64,000 bases of DNA from the NCBI RefSeq assembly GCF_000160535.1, contig NZ_GG704783.1, positions 89,486 to 153,485 of the forward strand. The letters are read 5' to 3'. The stretch is from Hallella bergensis DSM 17361 (GTDB taxonomy: Bacteria > Bacteroidota > Bacteroidia > Bacteroidales > Bacteroidaceae). The notes below the pieces were generated by a model. That model was given only the letters and a program-made list of their open reading frames with translations. It had not been told where the DNA came from and searched no databases. Made by a program: the position numbers and the translations under genes. Shown here piece by piece: positions 10,101 through 16,929 of the stretch. Each line of letters begins with the position of its first letter. The first letter of the stretch is position 1.

Positions 10101-11834
10101 AATACTTTCCACTAATTGTTCATATACAGAAGAAAGATTACCAACCTTTTCGATTTCTGCGTCTATCCCATTAAAATACCGCCCGTATTGGTCTACAATC
10201 TCTTTTTTTACGGCTTTGTATTCAGCGCTCCCCTTTGTTGTTTCTTGAAGCCTTTTGTTAAGTTTGTCAAGTTTCTCAATTTCACTCAACACCTGGCCTT
10301 CATTAGATTTGATAGTTTTATTTAGTCTTTCTTGTGCTTTATCAAACTCATCACTTGCTGTTGAAGCCATATAAACAGCCCCTCCTAAAGCAACAATAGC
10401 GGCTGCGGCAAGTGCATAAGGGTTGGCAAGTATGGTAGCATAGAGAGACTTAAATTTTGTTTTCAGTACATCAACAGAAAATCCTGTAACGGTCATATTA
10501 GCGGCGTGTGCTTTTTCAGCAAGCATCGTTATTAAAACTGCTGTCTTGTAAGTTCCGTATGTTGCTACCAACCCTGCCAAAACTTTGCCTGTTTGCTCGT
10601 AATGTTCAACAAGGTAGGTTCCTGCCTTTACAGCATACATCACAACTCCTTCACCCTTTTGTCCAATCTCGTTGAACATCATATCAAAGCTCTCCTGAAG
10701 CATGGAAATCTGTCCGTTGAGAGTTTTCGCTCCCTCTTGTGACATACCAAAAAACTTACCACCTGCGCTCGTGGCGGAGATGAAAGCATCCTGAACCATC
10801 TTGGAAGAGATAGCACCCTTGGACATTTCCTCTTTGAGTTCTCCTATTGATTTACCTGTCTTACGTGCAATTTCCTCCAATGGGTTAAAGCCAGCATTGA
10901 CCATTTGCATCAAATCCTGTCCCATTAACTTTCCAGCACTGCTCATCTGAGAGAACGCCAACGCAAGGGAATTGAATTTTCCTGTATCGCCCATTGAAAT
11001 ATCTCCAATGGCTTTAAGGAAGTCGATGGATTTCTCTGCTTCAATACCAAAAGAAGTCATCATCTGTACGGCACCGACCATATCCTTTGTATTCAGAGGA
11101 GAAGCAAGGGCATACTCTTTGATTTGCCCCATGATAGTGTTCAGTTTTTCTTGGCTGCCGCCCAAAAGGACTTTAAGCGATGTTTCCATACTCTCGAACT
11201 CGGATCGGACAGAGATAATCCTGCTTGCAAGCTCTTTCAAGCCAATACCACCAAAAACGGCAACCCCCATCTGCTTCATCTTTGAAGTAAGCAGGTTCAT
11301 TGTTTCAGCTGTCCCACCGTCCTCTTTTCTTAGTGAGGCATACTCATCACGGAGTTTCTTCACTGATAAACGAGCATTCGCCTGTTCTTGAGTTATTCCG
11401 AATAATGCAGCTTTTTCCTCTTCCAACGTACGCTTGGCAGCTTTCCATTCGGCAAGTTTCCCGTCTGCTGACATCGGGCTATACCTCTTGGCTTCACGGT
11501 AAGATTCGCCAAGCCTCCTTACGTCAGCAGCAACATCTTTAACAACGGCTTTTTGCGCAATAATTTTTTCGGTGAACCCATTTACAGTTTGGGATGCTGC
11601 ATAAATTTTCCGTCTGAAGTCTGTCTCCATTGTAGCGGAAGCCTGCGCAATCTTTCCCGTAACGCTGCTAAGCTCTTTTCCTGTTTGCTGCAACTTGCTG
11701 TTCAGTTTGTTGAACGCAGTAGGATTCTGAATAGCGTCAGTTTTTCCTATCTCCTGCTTCAACTTTGCTATTTCCTCTCTAAGTCGCTGAACTTTATCCC
11801 ATTCTGCTTGAATCTTGAAACTAAGCTGTGCCAT
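7158..11834 (-). CDS. Tape measure protein, 1558 aa
   Basis: The length, the coiled coils and the position directly after the tail chaperones identify the tape measure. Residues 1-180 are coiled coil. About 215-400 match the conserved N-terminal tape-measure domain (FESMETSLKVLLGG; SPLNTKDMVGAVQMMTSFG; MGQDLMQMVNAGFNPL; LNGQISMLQESFD). About 470-490 form an Ala/Gly-rich hydrophobic segment (YALAAAAIVALGGAVYMA), as expected for a protein that enters the host envelope. The rest is long charged coiled coil with further helical C-terminal regions. At about 1.5 angstrom per residue the tail would be roughly 230 nm (inference). It starts 4 bp after the stop of the frameshifted chaperone. Confidence 0.93.
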   Translation of the reverse strand: MAQLSFKIQAEWDKVQRLREEIAKLKQEIGKTDAIQNPTAFNKLNSKLQQTGKELSSVTGKIAQASATMETDFRRKIYAASQTVNGFTEKIIAQKAVVKDVAADVRRLGESYREAKRYSPMSADGKLAEWKAAKRTLEEEKAALFGITQEQANARLSVKKLRDEYASLRKEDGGTAETMNLLTSKMKQMGVAVFGGIGLKELASRIISVRSEFESMETSLKVLLGGSQEKLNTIMGQIKEYALASPLNTKDMVGAVQMMTSFGIEAEKSIDFLKAIGDISMGDTGKFNSLALAFSQMSSAGKLMGQDLMQMVNAGFNPLEEIARKTGKSIGELKEEMSKGAISSKMVQDAFISATSAGGKFFGMSQEGAKTLNGQISMLQESFDMMFNEIGQKGEGVVMYAVKAGTYLVEHYEQTGKVLAGLVATYGTYKTAVLITMLAEKAHAANMTVTGFSVDVLKTKFKSLYATILANPYALAAAAIVALGGAVYMASTASDEFDKAQERLNKTIKSNEGQVLSEIEKLDKLNKRLQETTKGSAEYKAVKKEIVDQYGRYFNGIDAEIEKVGNLSSVYEQLVESIKRSIGARGLKAFYDQELSNYDKTVSSKLEKAYSSLKKKYGEDEGSRLYHNLYRETILGKKGSLSVGDIGKLQKTSFWDIRWGKNAKDGIVDFRASVDDLREDIYSSKAAFDKVISDYKDKYEISDDKFNKLIEGNTKSTNKIESPKRKVENNKNNVTSKQIDYDKLARERSDAERELADKSSQAYIDSLQNGYEKEKKQRELNHKKELDDLEKYKRDFLQKKISDAKQIFEADPKNKGKKFNASSVTLTQDEQDKFDKMRSDTLKKHANEDKEYQRKQTESLNGYLKEYGTFEEKKLAITQEYEDRIRKASSVGEKAILEMQRDKEIEKIKNDDLQSSIDWNGVFSDLQGHTKQYLQGLRKQLQDLLNTGDLPIDQMQVISDKINTIDDELGKQQGIWDFIGERTREHNRLLKEAADAQERLNIARSEEVKANLDVFSAQSNVQKELASKGVNLDIKDISTASLNGKIDLADEKFKDLVPLLQKLAVAEGKLTEARKKTANATNKAKQAEDAAKRKQAQAVSDWFSGVQEFIDKKGIDQIPDLLDSVGLGKAGDKIAKGLDGVNSAAGAAADFATGNYVGAVLNSVSAIKSFGSALGIGEGNRKRVAETTERLTKSNEVLASRIDNLSKMIGSSAGAKAVNAYNTALKAQEEINKNQMEILKMQMGYHGSHHSNAKYADDRKIASYNRDAQLAFKAAGVDMSTISGLKSIYNLTPEQLKAIKDFAPDLWNYITTVGKYDKSKYWDDVVDQAGKAAELTEQIQNNLTQTSFSSLRDSFLDTLMDMDSDASDFSKAFENMLFKSLINTNVLNDEFDSWLKQFQEKWANKVKGGTMSQTDWNSYAEEWNAKRDELAVMRDNIAKSVGYTGVSIDQKATTNGLSQISYEQATNLIALITAGNISRDQIKDILLSQKLSSIDLSLSGISLIGKDTVSIADETRTILANSYMELKEINENTGVSAKCLTQIDENINSMNRLIKDKL

Positions 11835-11837
11835 ATT

Positions 11838-12418
11838 CTATTTTTTATTTCTACGTTTTGCCATATCCTTACCGCTGATGGTTTTCACCATATCTCCATA
11901 CACCTCATGCTGTTTGTCTTTCTGCATAATGATAAGATTGCGATAAGGGATTTCATTAACTACTTCATCATACGTAAGATGCAAGCTATCCATGAATGAT
12001 GTTATCTGCCCCAAAAGGGTACGGTTGCCGGCTATCTCGGACTTGCTGCCAGCAGGCTTGCGTTCCTCGTCAAACTGGCAGCTTTCAAGAAAGGGGTTAC
12101 ACCAACCAAGTCAAATGCCGACGAAAGCGCGTCTACAACCTCCTCGAACGTTCCTTTGGATAGTTCAGCACTCAACGACTGATTTCCCTTTATAAACCAC
12201 GACAGAGCCTTTGCGTATGCTTTGCAATCTTTAGCGGAAAGCAACATATCCTTTAACGTCGCATTATCGCCTAAATCTAAATTGCTGATACATGATATTG
12301 ATCCTGCAAGAGTTTTGATTGTAGGAGGATGTATCGTATAGGCCTTGCTATTCACATAGACAATAGAAAAGTCATTTCCTATGATGGCATCTGAAACTAT
12401 TTTACTTGCTTTGCTCAT
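11838..12418 (-). CDS. Tail assembly chaperone, -1 frameshift (G-T-like) fusion product
   Basis: The short chaperone (12032-12418) can be extended by a -1 shift at CCCTTTC (12089-12095, minus strand). The shifted frame is open for about 83 codons to TAG at 11838-11840, giving a product of about 193 residues whose tail reads ESCQFDEERKPAG, then LTYDEVVNEIPYRNL, ending KDMAKRRNKK. Such paired products are the rule for long-tailed phages (lambda gpG/gpGT) and bind the tape measure before tube assembly. The shifted frame fills the otherwise empty space before the tape measure start at 11834. The frameshift is inferred from the heptamer, frame and position; efficiency cannot be read from sequence. 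Confidence 0.8.
12032..12418 (-). CDS. Tail assembly chaperone (unshifted product), 128 aa
   Basis: A small gene between tail tube and tape measure, equivalent in position to lambda G. The protein is helical, beginning with a beta hairpin (IIGNDFSIVYVNSKAYTIHPPTIKTLAG) and continuing with acidic/amphipathic helices. It contains a -1 slippery heptamer near codons 109-110, after which the normal frame ends within about 19 codons. It should keep the tape measure soluble during tail assembly. A strong terminator-like hairpin lies immediately upstream (12421-12466), so its expression is probably lower than that of the tail tube gene. Confidence 0.78.
   Translation of the reverse strand: MSKASKIVSDAIIGNDFSIVYVNSKAYTIHPPTIKTLAGSISCISNLDLGDNATLKDMLLSAKDCKAYAKALSWFIKGNQSLSAELSKGTFEEVVDALSSAFDLVGVTPFLKAASLTRNASLLAASPR
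12089..12095 (-). promoter_or_regulatory. -1 ribosomal frameshift slippery heptamer CCCTTTC
   Basis: The heptamer reads C CCT TTC in the chaperone frame, fitting the X XXY YYZ rule exactly. After slippage, reading continues in a frame open to 11838. No obvious downstream pseudoknot was identified by eye. Confidence 0.78.
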
Positions 12419-12420
12419 AT

Positions 12421-12466
12421 CAAAAACAAAAAGGGTGAGAGGTGGTCTAAGCCACTTCCCACCCTA
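12421..12466 (-). terminator. Intrinsic terminator between tail tube and tail chaperone genes
   Basis: On the minus strand GGGTGGGAAGTGG pairs with CCACCTCTCACCC around a short CTTAGA loop, followed by TTTTTGTTTTT. It ends just before the chaperone ATG at 12418. Read-through would be needed for downstream tail genes, so it is probably a partial terminator that makes tail tube mRNA more abundant (inference). Confidence 0.75.
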
Positions 12467-12488
12467 CGTTATACATTCGGTTACTTTA

Positions 12489-13025
12489 TTAGCCTGCCTT
12501 TACAACAGAAGAATCAAACCAATATTCAGGAGCCACTCCATCTACTGTTGGTTCGAGCTCTGTTCCTACTACAGGCAATCCCACAGCCTTGTCCGTTGTT
12601 GCCTCACGAGCAACAATGTCGGCACGAGGAATGACGATATACTGGTCATCCTCTGTCAGTCCAACAAGGCACTTCTCGATGTTGACCTTTCCCGCAGCAC
12701 GCTCCCATGATGTTTCTGTAGCTGTACCACCCAACATGTCCGCCTTGGTCTGATAATCGTACTCGCCAAGTGTGAAGTTCATGGCAACGTCGCCCATTTC
12801 CTTGTCGGAACGATACGTCTTTCCAGTGAGTTGATTCTTGTAATTAGTCTTGCTTGCCTCGGCCTCTTCCAGTGTCCATGTGTCCTGATGAACATTCTTT
12901 ACTTCAGTGAGTTGCTTTAGCATTGCAAACAGCGTCTGTCCTGTAATCTTGGCTGTAATCTTTGATGTGTCGCCGTACCACAGTTTTTTTATATTGACGG
13001 CTGTAATAGTCTTTCCCATAATCAA
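12489..13025 (-). CDS. Major tail tube protein, 178 aa
   Basis: Position (after a tail-terminator-sized gene, before the chaperone pair) and size fit a major tail protein. The sequence is beta-rich, with 'TAVNIKKLWYGDTSKITAKITGQTLFAMLKQL' at the start and a middle segment 'NFTLGEYDYQTKADMLGG'. It reads like the Bacteroides phage tail-tube family, but no fold-specific motif was confirmed. It is followed directly by an intrinsic terminator, which would favour high expression of a multi-copy structural protein. Its start overlaps the stop of the upstream gene by 4 bp. Confidence 0.75.
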   Translation of the reverse strand: MIMGKTITAVNIKKLWYGDTSKITAKITGQTLFAMLKQLTEVKNVHQDTWTLEEAEASKTNYKNQLTGKTYRSDKEMGDVAMNFTLGEYDYQTKADMLGGTATETSWERAAGKVNIEKCLVGLTEDDQYIVIPRADIVAREATTDKAVGLPVVGTELEPTVDGVAPEYWFDSSVVKAG

Positions 13026-13438
13026 ATCGTATTTAAAACATTAAACAATAATCTACAATTAACAAAATGGCACTTCAAAGCTGTGTCCGCTTCAATAGAG
13101 ATAGTATGTACCTCATAGTGATATGTTGTGTTTTTATACCTGCCAGTTACGCTTCTAAAGTCAGCTTTAGCCTTACGTTCAAGCTCTCTCAGCCGTATGA
13201 AATTGGCAACAGTGTCTATCACATTGCATGCGGTGCTGTCTGTCAGGTCAGGAACACATAAGTTGACTTCCACAAAGCATTTTTCCCAGTATTTTTCTGG
13301 CGTCTGCCCTTTGACATGGATAGCGATGCGCTCATCGGGCAGTTCCCCTGTGAGGGTTTTCCCGAAAGGCACAATCTTTATTCCAAAGCATTTGCAATCT
13401 CTGTAGAGAATATCAGCTATGTCGGTGGTTACTATCAT
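13022..13438 (-). CDS. Probable tail terminator/completion protein, 138 aa
   Basis: This small gene lies between the gp10-like gene and the tail tube gene and overlaps both by 4 bp. The protein begins 'MIVTTDIADILYRDCKCFGI' and contains a beta-rich core with the pattern of tail-terminator proteins (IAIHVKGQTPEKYWEKCFVEVNLCVPDL). There is no signal peptide or membrane helix. By synteny it should cap the finished tail and join it to the head neck. Assignment is positional. Confidence 0.5.
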   Translation of the reverse strand: MIVTTDIADILYRDCKCFGIKIVPFGKTLTGELPDERIAIHVKGQTPEKYWEKCFVEVNLCVPDLTDSTACNVIDTVANFIRLRELERKAKADFRSVTGRYKNTTYHYEVHTISIEADTALKCHFVNCRLLFNVLNTI

Positions 13439-13731
13439 TCAAATACCTCTTTCAGTTTCTTTTCCGCTCTTAACGCAGAACCGCTCAATACGTCAAATCC
13501 CTTTGCCTCTACATAAGAAGCATAGTCGGCAGTATTGCTTAGCGTGAGTCCATCCTTATCGGTTTCGTACTTATTGGAAGATTCGAGATTCTTCGTTCGG
13601 TTCTTGTAGGTGTGGTTTGCTTTGGCATCCTCAACGGCTTCTTCGCCAACATTAGCAATTGTACTTTCCACCTCTCGCTCGCCGTCCTCAAAGTATTTAT
13701 CTACATCAGAAAAATCGCCGTCTATAACCAT
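13435..13731 (-). CDS. HK97 gp10-like neck protein, 98 aa
   Basis: The N-terminus 'GDFSDVDKYFEDGEREVESTIANVGEEAVEDAKAN' followed by 'YKNRTKNLESS' and a C-terminal 'YASYVEAKGFDVLSGS' matches the order of features in HK97 gp10/minor-capsid families: a helix, a 'G-LrxSi' strand, then a 'YaxyvE.G' motif. These proteins act at the head-tail junction. The gene overlaps its neighbours on both sides (4 bp downstream, 10 bp upstream). Confidence 0.7.
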   Translation of the reverse strand: MVIDGDFSDVDKYFEDGEREVESTIANVGEEAVEDAKANHTYKNRTKNLESSNKYETDKDGLTLSNTADYASYVEAKGFDVLSGSALRAEKKLKEVFE

Positions 13732-14045
13732 AATTCAGAATAATTGAAATAGTTGGTTTTCTTGGGGATATAGACCTTTCCCTCTCCACGCACGCAATTG
13801 CCTTCGAGACATCTTACCTCTGTTCCAGCTTTTATATTTACACGCATTTCGCATACTACATGATAATTCGGTCGGTACACTTCTCCATTGGCAGATTTGA
13901 ACTCCTTTGTGGAGTTGTCATCACAACGACATTTGCACAACGTCTTCCAACTAACACCACCCGTATTAGGGATAGGATGCCCAAATTCATCCTCTTGAAG
14001 AGGTGTCACTACTTTTACCTGTAGAATGTGTGGAGCATACATCAT
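13722..14045 (-). CDS. Probable head-closure protein, 107 aa
   Basis: A short beta-rich protein in the head-tail connector slot. It begins 'MMYAPHILQVKVVTPLQEDEFGHPIPNTGG' and ends with a strand-rich stretch (GEGKVYIPKKTNYFNYSELWL). It has four cysteines (KCRCDD, VCEMR, RCLEGNCV), possibly structural. Overlaps of 4 and 10 bp with neighbours show translational coupling. Assignment as head-closure is by position only. Confidence 0.5.
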   Translation of the reverse strand: MMYAPHILQVKVVTPLQEDEFGHPIPNTGGVSWKTLCKCRCDDNSTKEFKSANGEVYRPNYHVVCEMRVNIKAGTEVRCLEGNCVRGEGKVYIPKKTNYFNYSELWL

Positions 14046-14359
14046 AAGAATCGTATTTTAGGACTATTTGCATCAAGTTCGTTTCTCAATCCATATCGCT
14101 TGCACATTGCGTTATAGAAGCTCAAAAGCGCATCCTTGTCCCATGACATTGAGAACCCGCTTTCGCTGACTGACGACGGTCTGCTCATCAAGAAAGGAAC
14201 ATATTGCACCAAAGCAACAATGACATTCTCCAAGTTATCGAAACTTATGCAATCATCGAGTATCACATTGGCGCTGAATGATATATCTAACAAGTCAGCC
14301 TCCGACACCTGTATGCCGAAAGACTGAAACTTGTTTGATATATATTCCTTGATAGTCAT
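14042..14359 (-). CDS. Probable head-tail connector protein, 105 aa
   Basis: Predicted helical protein beginning 'MTIKEYISNKFQSFGIQVSEADLLDI', directly after the major capsid gene with a 1-bp shared position. The motif 'PSSVSESGFSMSWDKDALLSFYNAMCKRYGL' resembles the Bacteroidetes phage DUF6706-type connector family (from memory of the family, not verified). Role in the gp6/gp15-like adaptor ring is inferred from position and helical content. Confidence 0.55.
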   Translation of the reverse strand: MTIKEYISNKFQSFGIQVSEADLLDISFSANVILDDCISFDNLENVIVALVQYVPFLMSRPSSVSESGFSMSWDKDALLSFYNAMCKRYGLRNELDANSPKIRFL

Positions 14360-15480
14360 TAACCCAGTTTTGAAAGGTCGGCGATAGCCATTTTGTTAGG
14401 AATGTTGATGTCAGGGATAGCCTCGAAACCATATTCCATAAAACGCCCCTCGTCAGTTCTCTTAGAGGAGATGAAGCCTCTTCCGCCTTCAATATCTTGA
14501 TAAGCACGGCCGTCATTGACCTTGTCGGTCATTTCGTAAGGTTTCTTCCAGCGCATGTAGCCGAGCCGTGTTCTGTCGTTCATAAACGGCAGGAACGAAA
14601 TCCTATCATCGGGGACGATATTCACGGACTCACTTTCGGAAACCTGTACATACTCATCCTTGATACGCACACGGAACGGCATGCCGACCGATTCGATAAG
14701 ACGGTTCACCATATCCGGGGTAACAATACCTCCGGTGTTGAACTCCATGTCGCCAAACTTCATAGTGAACTTGCTTTGGAACTCCTTAGAAGCGGCAATG
14801 CGGGTGTTGAAAGTATGTCTGTTCATCTCTGCGGTGGCGAAAAGCATACCCTTTGTACGCACTTTGTCCACGAACTCCGTTTCAAGCCAAGAAAGAATGT
14901 TATCCTTGTCGGCAGAAGCGGCTGCCTTTGTGTAGATAGGCAATTTCATGTCGGAAACGGATACACCCTGCTTGTTAGCCTTGCCGTCTACCTTGGTAGC
15001 ACCTTTGAAACGAAGCTCACCGAGCATGATGTCAAGGCGTTTCATTGGGGCAAGCATACACTGCCGCACATCGTCAGCCAAGAAGTCCACAATCTCGTCC
15101 ATTTTGGCAGAGATTGCATCTCCATTGGTGGATTGGATATTCAGGGCGTTATACTCCTCAATAAGGACAGACAGACGCTCAAGACGGGTATTATCCATCT
15201 GATAGGCATCGCCCAAGCAAGCTACCTCGCCAAAACCTCTCGTGAGGGCATGACGCTTCCGAACAGGCTTTCCTGCGTATCGGTCGATAACAGTACCTGC
15301 GATGACACCGACCTGCGTCCCCATGTAGGTTTTGAAAGAACCGTCTGGGTTTGCTTTCTCGTAGACAAGATAGTCTTTCCAAAAAACCTTGTCAAGCTCG
15401 CCCATAGTAACAAGAGCACGGTCGATAACCGCCTTGATGAACTTCGGGCTGTTAAGTAATGAATCTATTGTGAATAACAT
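14359..15480 (-). CDS. Major capsid protein (candidate), 373 aa
   Basis: Size and position between the scaffold-like gene and the connector genes fit the major capsid protein. Residues of note are an N-terminal helix (MLFTIDSLLNSPKFIKAVIDRALVTM), a central segment with 'NILSWLETEFVDKVRTKGMLFATAEMNRHTFN', and a beta-rich C-terminal half with 'GRGFISSKRTDEGRFMEYGFEAIPDINIPN'. The last part resembles the closing P-domain strand of phage coat proteins. No protease gene of the HK97 type is visible nearby. Alternative: a different coat family (E-like), since HK97 motifs are not clear by eye. Confidence 0.75.
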   Translation of the reverse strand: MLFTIDSLLNSPKFIKAVIDRALVTMGELDKVFWKDYLVYEKANPDGSFKTYMGTQVGVIAGTVIDRYAGKPVRKRHALTRGFGEVACLGDAYQMDNTRLERLSVLIEEYNALNIQSTNGDAISAKMDEIVDFLADDVRQCMLAPMKRLDIMLGELRFKGATKVDGKANKQGVSVSDMKLPIYTKAAASADKDNILSWLETEFVDKVRTKGMLFATAEMNRHTFNTRIAASKEFQSKFTMKFGDMEFNTGGIVTPDMVNRLIESVGMPFRVRIKDEYVQVSESESVNIVPDDRISFLPFMNDRTRLGYMRWKKPYEMTDKVNDGRAYQDIEGGRGFISSKRTDEGRFMEYGFEAIPDINIPNKMAIADLSKLG

Positions 15481-15495
15481 ATAACACTCCTTTCC

Positions 15496-16089
15496 TTAGA
15501 TAAACATGAAACGTTCAGTGAGGGATGCCTTATCTTCCTCTGTGAAAGGAATGTAAAGGTTGTCCTCAATGATTGAATATGCACAACCAACCAACGCAAC
15601 GGTATTCTCTTTTGCCAGGTTGCGCCAGCCGAAAGAAGCAAAGTTTGCCACATTCCTTGCTTTTGGGTCAGATGCGCCCTTTGCTTCCGGAAGCACCTTG
15701 CCGACCTCCAAGTCGGCTTTTGTTGCTGCCGTGGCGGTGATAACATCATAATCCTCGTTGGAAGTGTCCACAGACTTCACGGTAATAACATTCGTCCCGT
15801 CTGAGAGGAACATTCCTGCCTTGATGAAATCCAAGAACGGACACTTTGCTACTTTGATGGTCGTTGCGCCCGTGGTAGCTTTTTCTACCACCTTAACACG
15901 TAGACACACCGTTGCCTTGCGCTCTTTCTTGTCTCGGAAAAGAGGTGCAAGTTCGGGCAACCAACCCTTTGCGGGGAGATTACTCATATCCAAGTCCATA
16001 CCACCGTCTGTGAGACGATAGACGGACTTCTCATCACATACCTCCCTTTCGATGGGAGGTGCTGATTCAAAATGAAATCCTGCTGCCAT
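15496..16089 (-). CDS. Capsid-cluster protein of unknown function (possible decoration/head fibre base), 197 aa
   Basis: The gene sits between the scaffold-like gene and the coat gene, with 15 bp to the coat start. The sequence is beta-rich, with 'ATTGATTIKVAKCPFLDFIKAGMFLSDGTNVITVKSVD' resembling decoration-protein strands, and a C-terminal 'AYSIIEDNLYIPFTEEDKASLTERFMFI'. There is no signal sequence or membrane helix. Position suggests a head decoration or stabilising protein, but no family was recognised with certainty. Confidence 0.55.
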   Translation of the reverse strand: MAAGFHFESAPPIEREVCDEKSVYRLTDGGMDLDMSNLPAKGWLPELAPLFRDKKERKATVCLRVKVVEKATTGATTIKVAKCPFLDFIKAGMFLSDGTNVITVKSVDTSNEDYDVITATAATKADLEVGKVLPEAKGASDPKARNVANFASFGWRNLAKENTVALVGCAYSIIEDNLYIPFTEEDKASLTERFMFI

Positions 16090-16095
16090 AATGAT

Positions 16096-16758
16096 TTACT
16101 TTTTTTCGTTTTCTGTTTTGATAGCCTCGGTGCGCTTGTTGATGCCCTCCAATACACTATCCATTTCATCTTTGTGCCCACCGTTTCCCTCTTCGGGAGA
16201 CTTGGCGAACTGGAAACCGCTGTTCTGCATCTCCTGTTTCAAGTCCGTGAAGTACTGGTTAAGATCTGCGTCTTCAGCGATTTGCTTGCCCTCATAGGCA
16301 AACTTAGGAATACCAAACGACTTCGCCACATTCTCAATCTGCTGACTACGGGTGTCCGCCTTTGTCTTAGCTTCCATGGCTGCCAACTTATCTCTCAAAG
16401 TATTATTGGAGTCAATAAGTCTCTGCGCCCATGCTGGCACTTCTTCTGCTGGCTTAGGTTGCGGAGTAGGTGCAGGCGTTTGTGATTGCTGTGGTTTGGT
16501 TTCCTCAATAGGCTTACCGTCCTTGATGTTGTGCTTCTTCTCGTAATTTGAAATTGCGGTCTTCTGCGCTCCATCAGCCCGATAGTCGCCATAACTGGTC
16601 AAAACGTCCTGAAAGGAGATACCCTCAACGATAGAGTTTACCTTGCTCTCGTCCGTTACTCCCTCCGACTTCTTGCTTGCAATCCGTTGGAGGGTGGCAT
16701 CCTCAACCCCCTGGAACTTGGTTTTGAGACCTGCCAAAATTTGTTCGTAAATGTTCAT
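16096..16758 (-). CDS. Probable scaffolding protein, 220 aa
   Basis: Charged, mostly helical protein with a Pro/Gln/Thr-rich linker in the middle (TKPQQSQTPAPTPQPKP), then a coiled coil (AQRLIDSNNTLRDKLAAMEAKTKADTRSQQIENVAKSFGIP) and a basic/acidic tail ending KTENEKK. This composition and the position just before the coat gene are typical of phage scaffolds. The start at 16758 (MNIYEQILAGL) is preferred over the longer frame start at 16794, because a -7 box (TAATTTTG, 16792-16799 minus) overlaps the latter. Upstream is the terminator of the portal gene, so this gene probably starts a separate transcript. Confidence 0.7.
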   Translation of the reverse strand: MNIYEQILAGLKTKFQGVEDATLQRIASKKSEGVTDESKVNSIVEGISFQDVLTSYGDYRADGAQKTAISNYEKKHNIKDGKPIEETKPQQSQTPAPTPQPKPAEEVPAWAQRLIDSNNTLRDKLAAMEAKTKADTRSQQIENVAKSFGIPKFAYEGKQIAEDADLNQYFTDLKQEMQNSGFQFAKSPEEGNGGHKDEMDSVLEGINKRTEAIKTENEKK

Positions 16759-16869
16759 ACTTAAAGTGTTATCCTGAAACAATCTTTTGCTCAAAATTAC
16801 ACTTTATATCAAGGATTTTCGTGTTTCCAGAGTAGTTAAAAATGACAATTACTTTATTGTCATAAAATA

Positions 16870-16905
16870 GCACAAAAAATACCCCTGACACTAACGCATC
16901 AGGGG
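16870..16905 (-). terminator. Intrinsic terminator after the portal gene
   Basis: CCCCTGA (16882-16888) pairs perfectly with TCAGGGG (16899-16905) across a 10-nt loop. On the minus strand it is followed by TATTTTTTG. It lies 25 bp after the portal stop. Confidence 0.78.
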
Positions 16906-16929
16906 TTTCCGATTGATATTTTCAGACGG

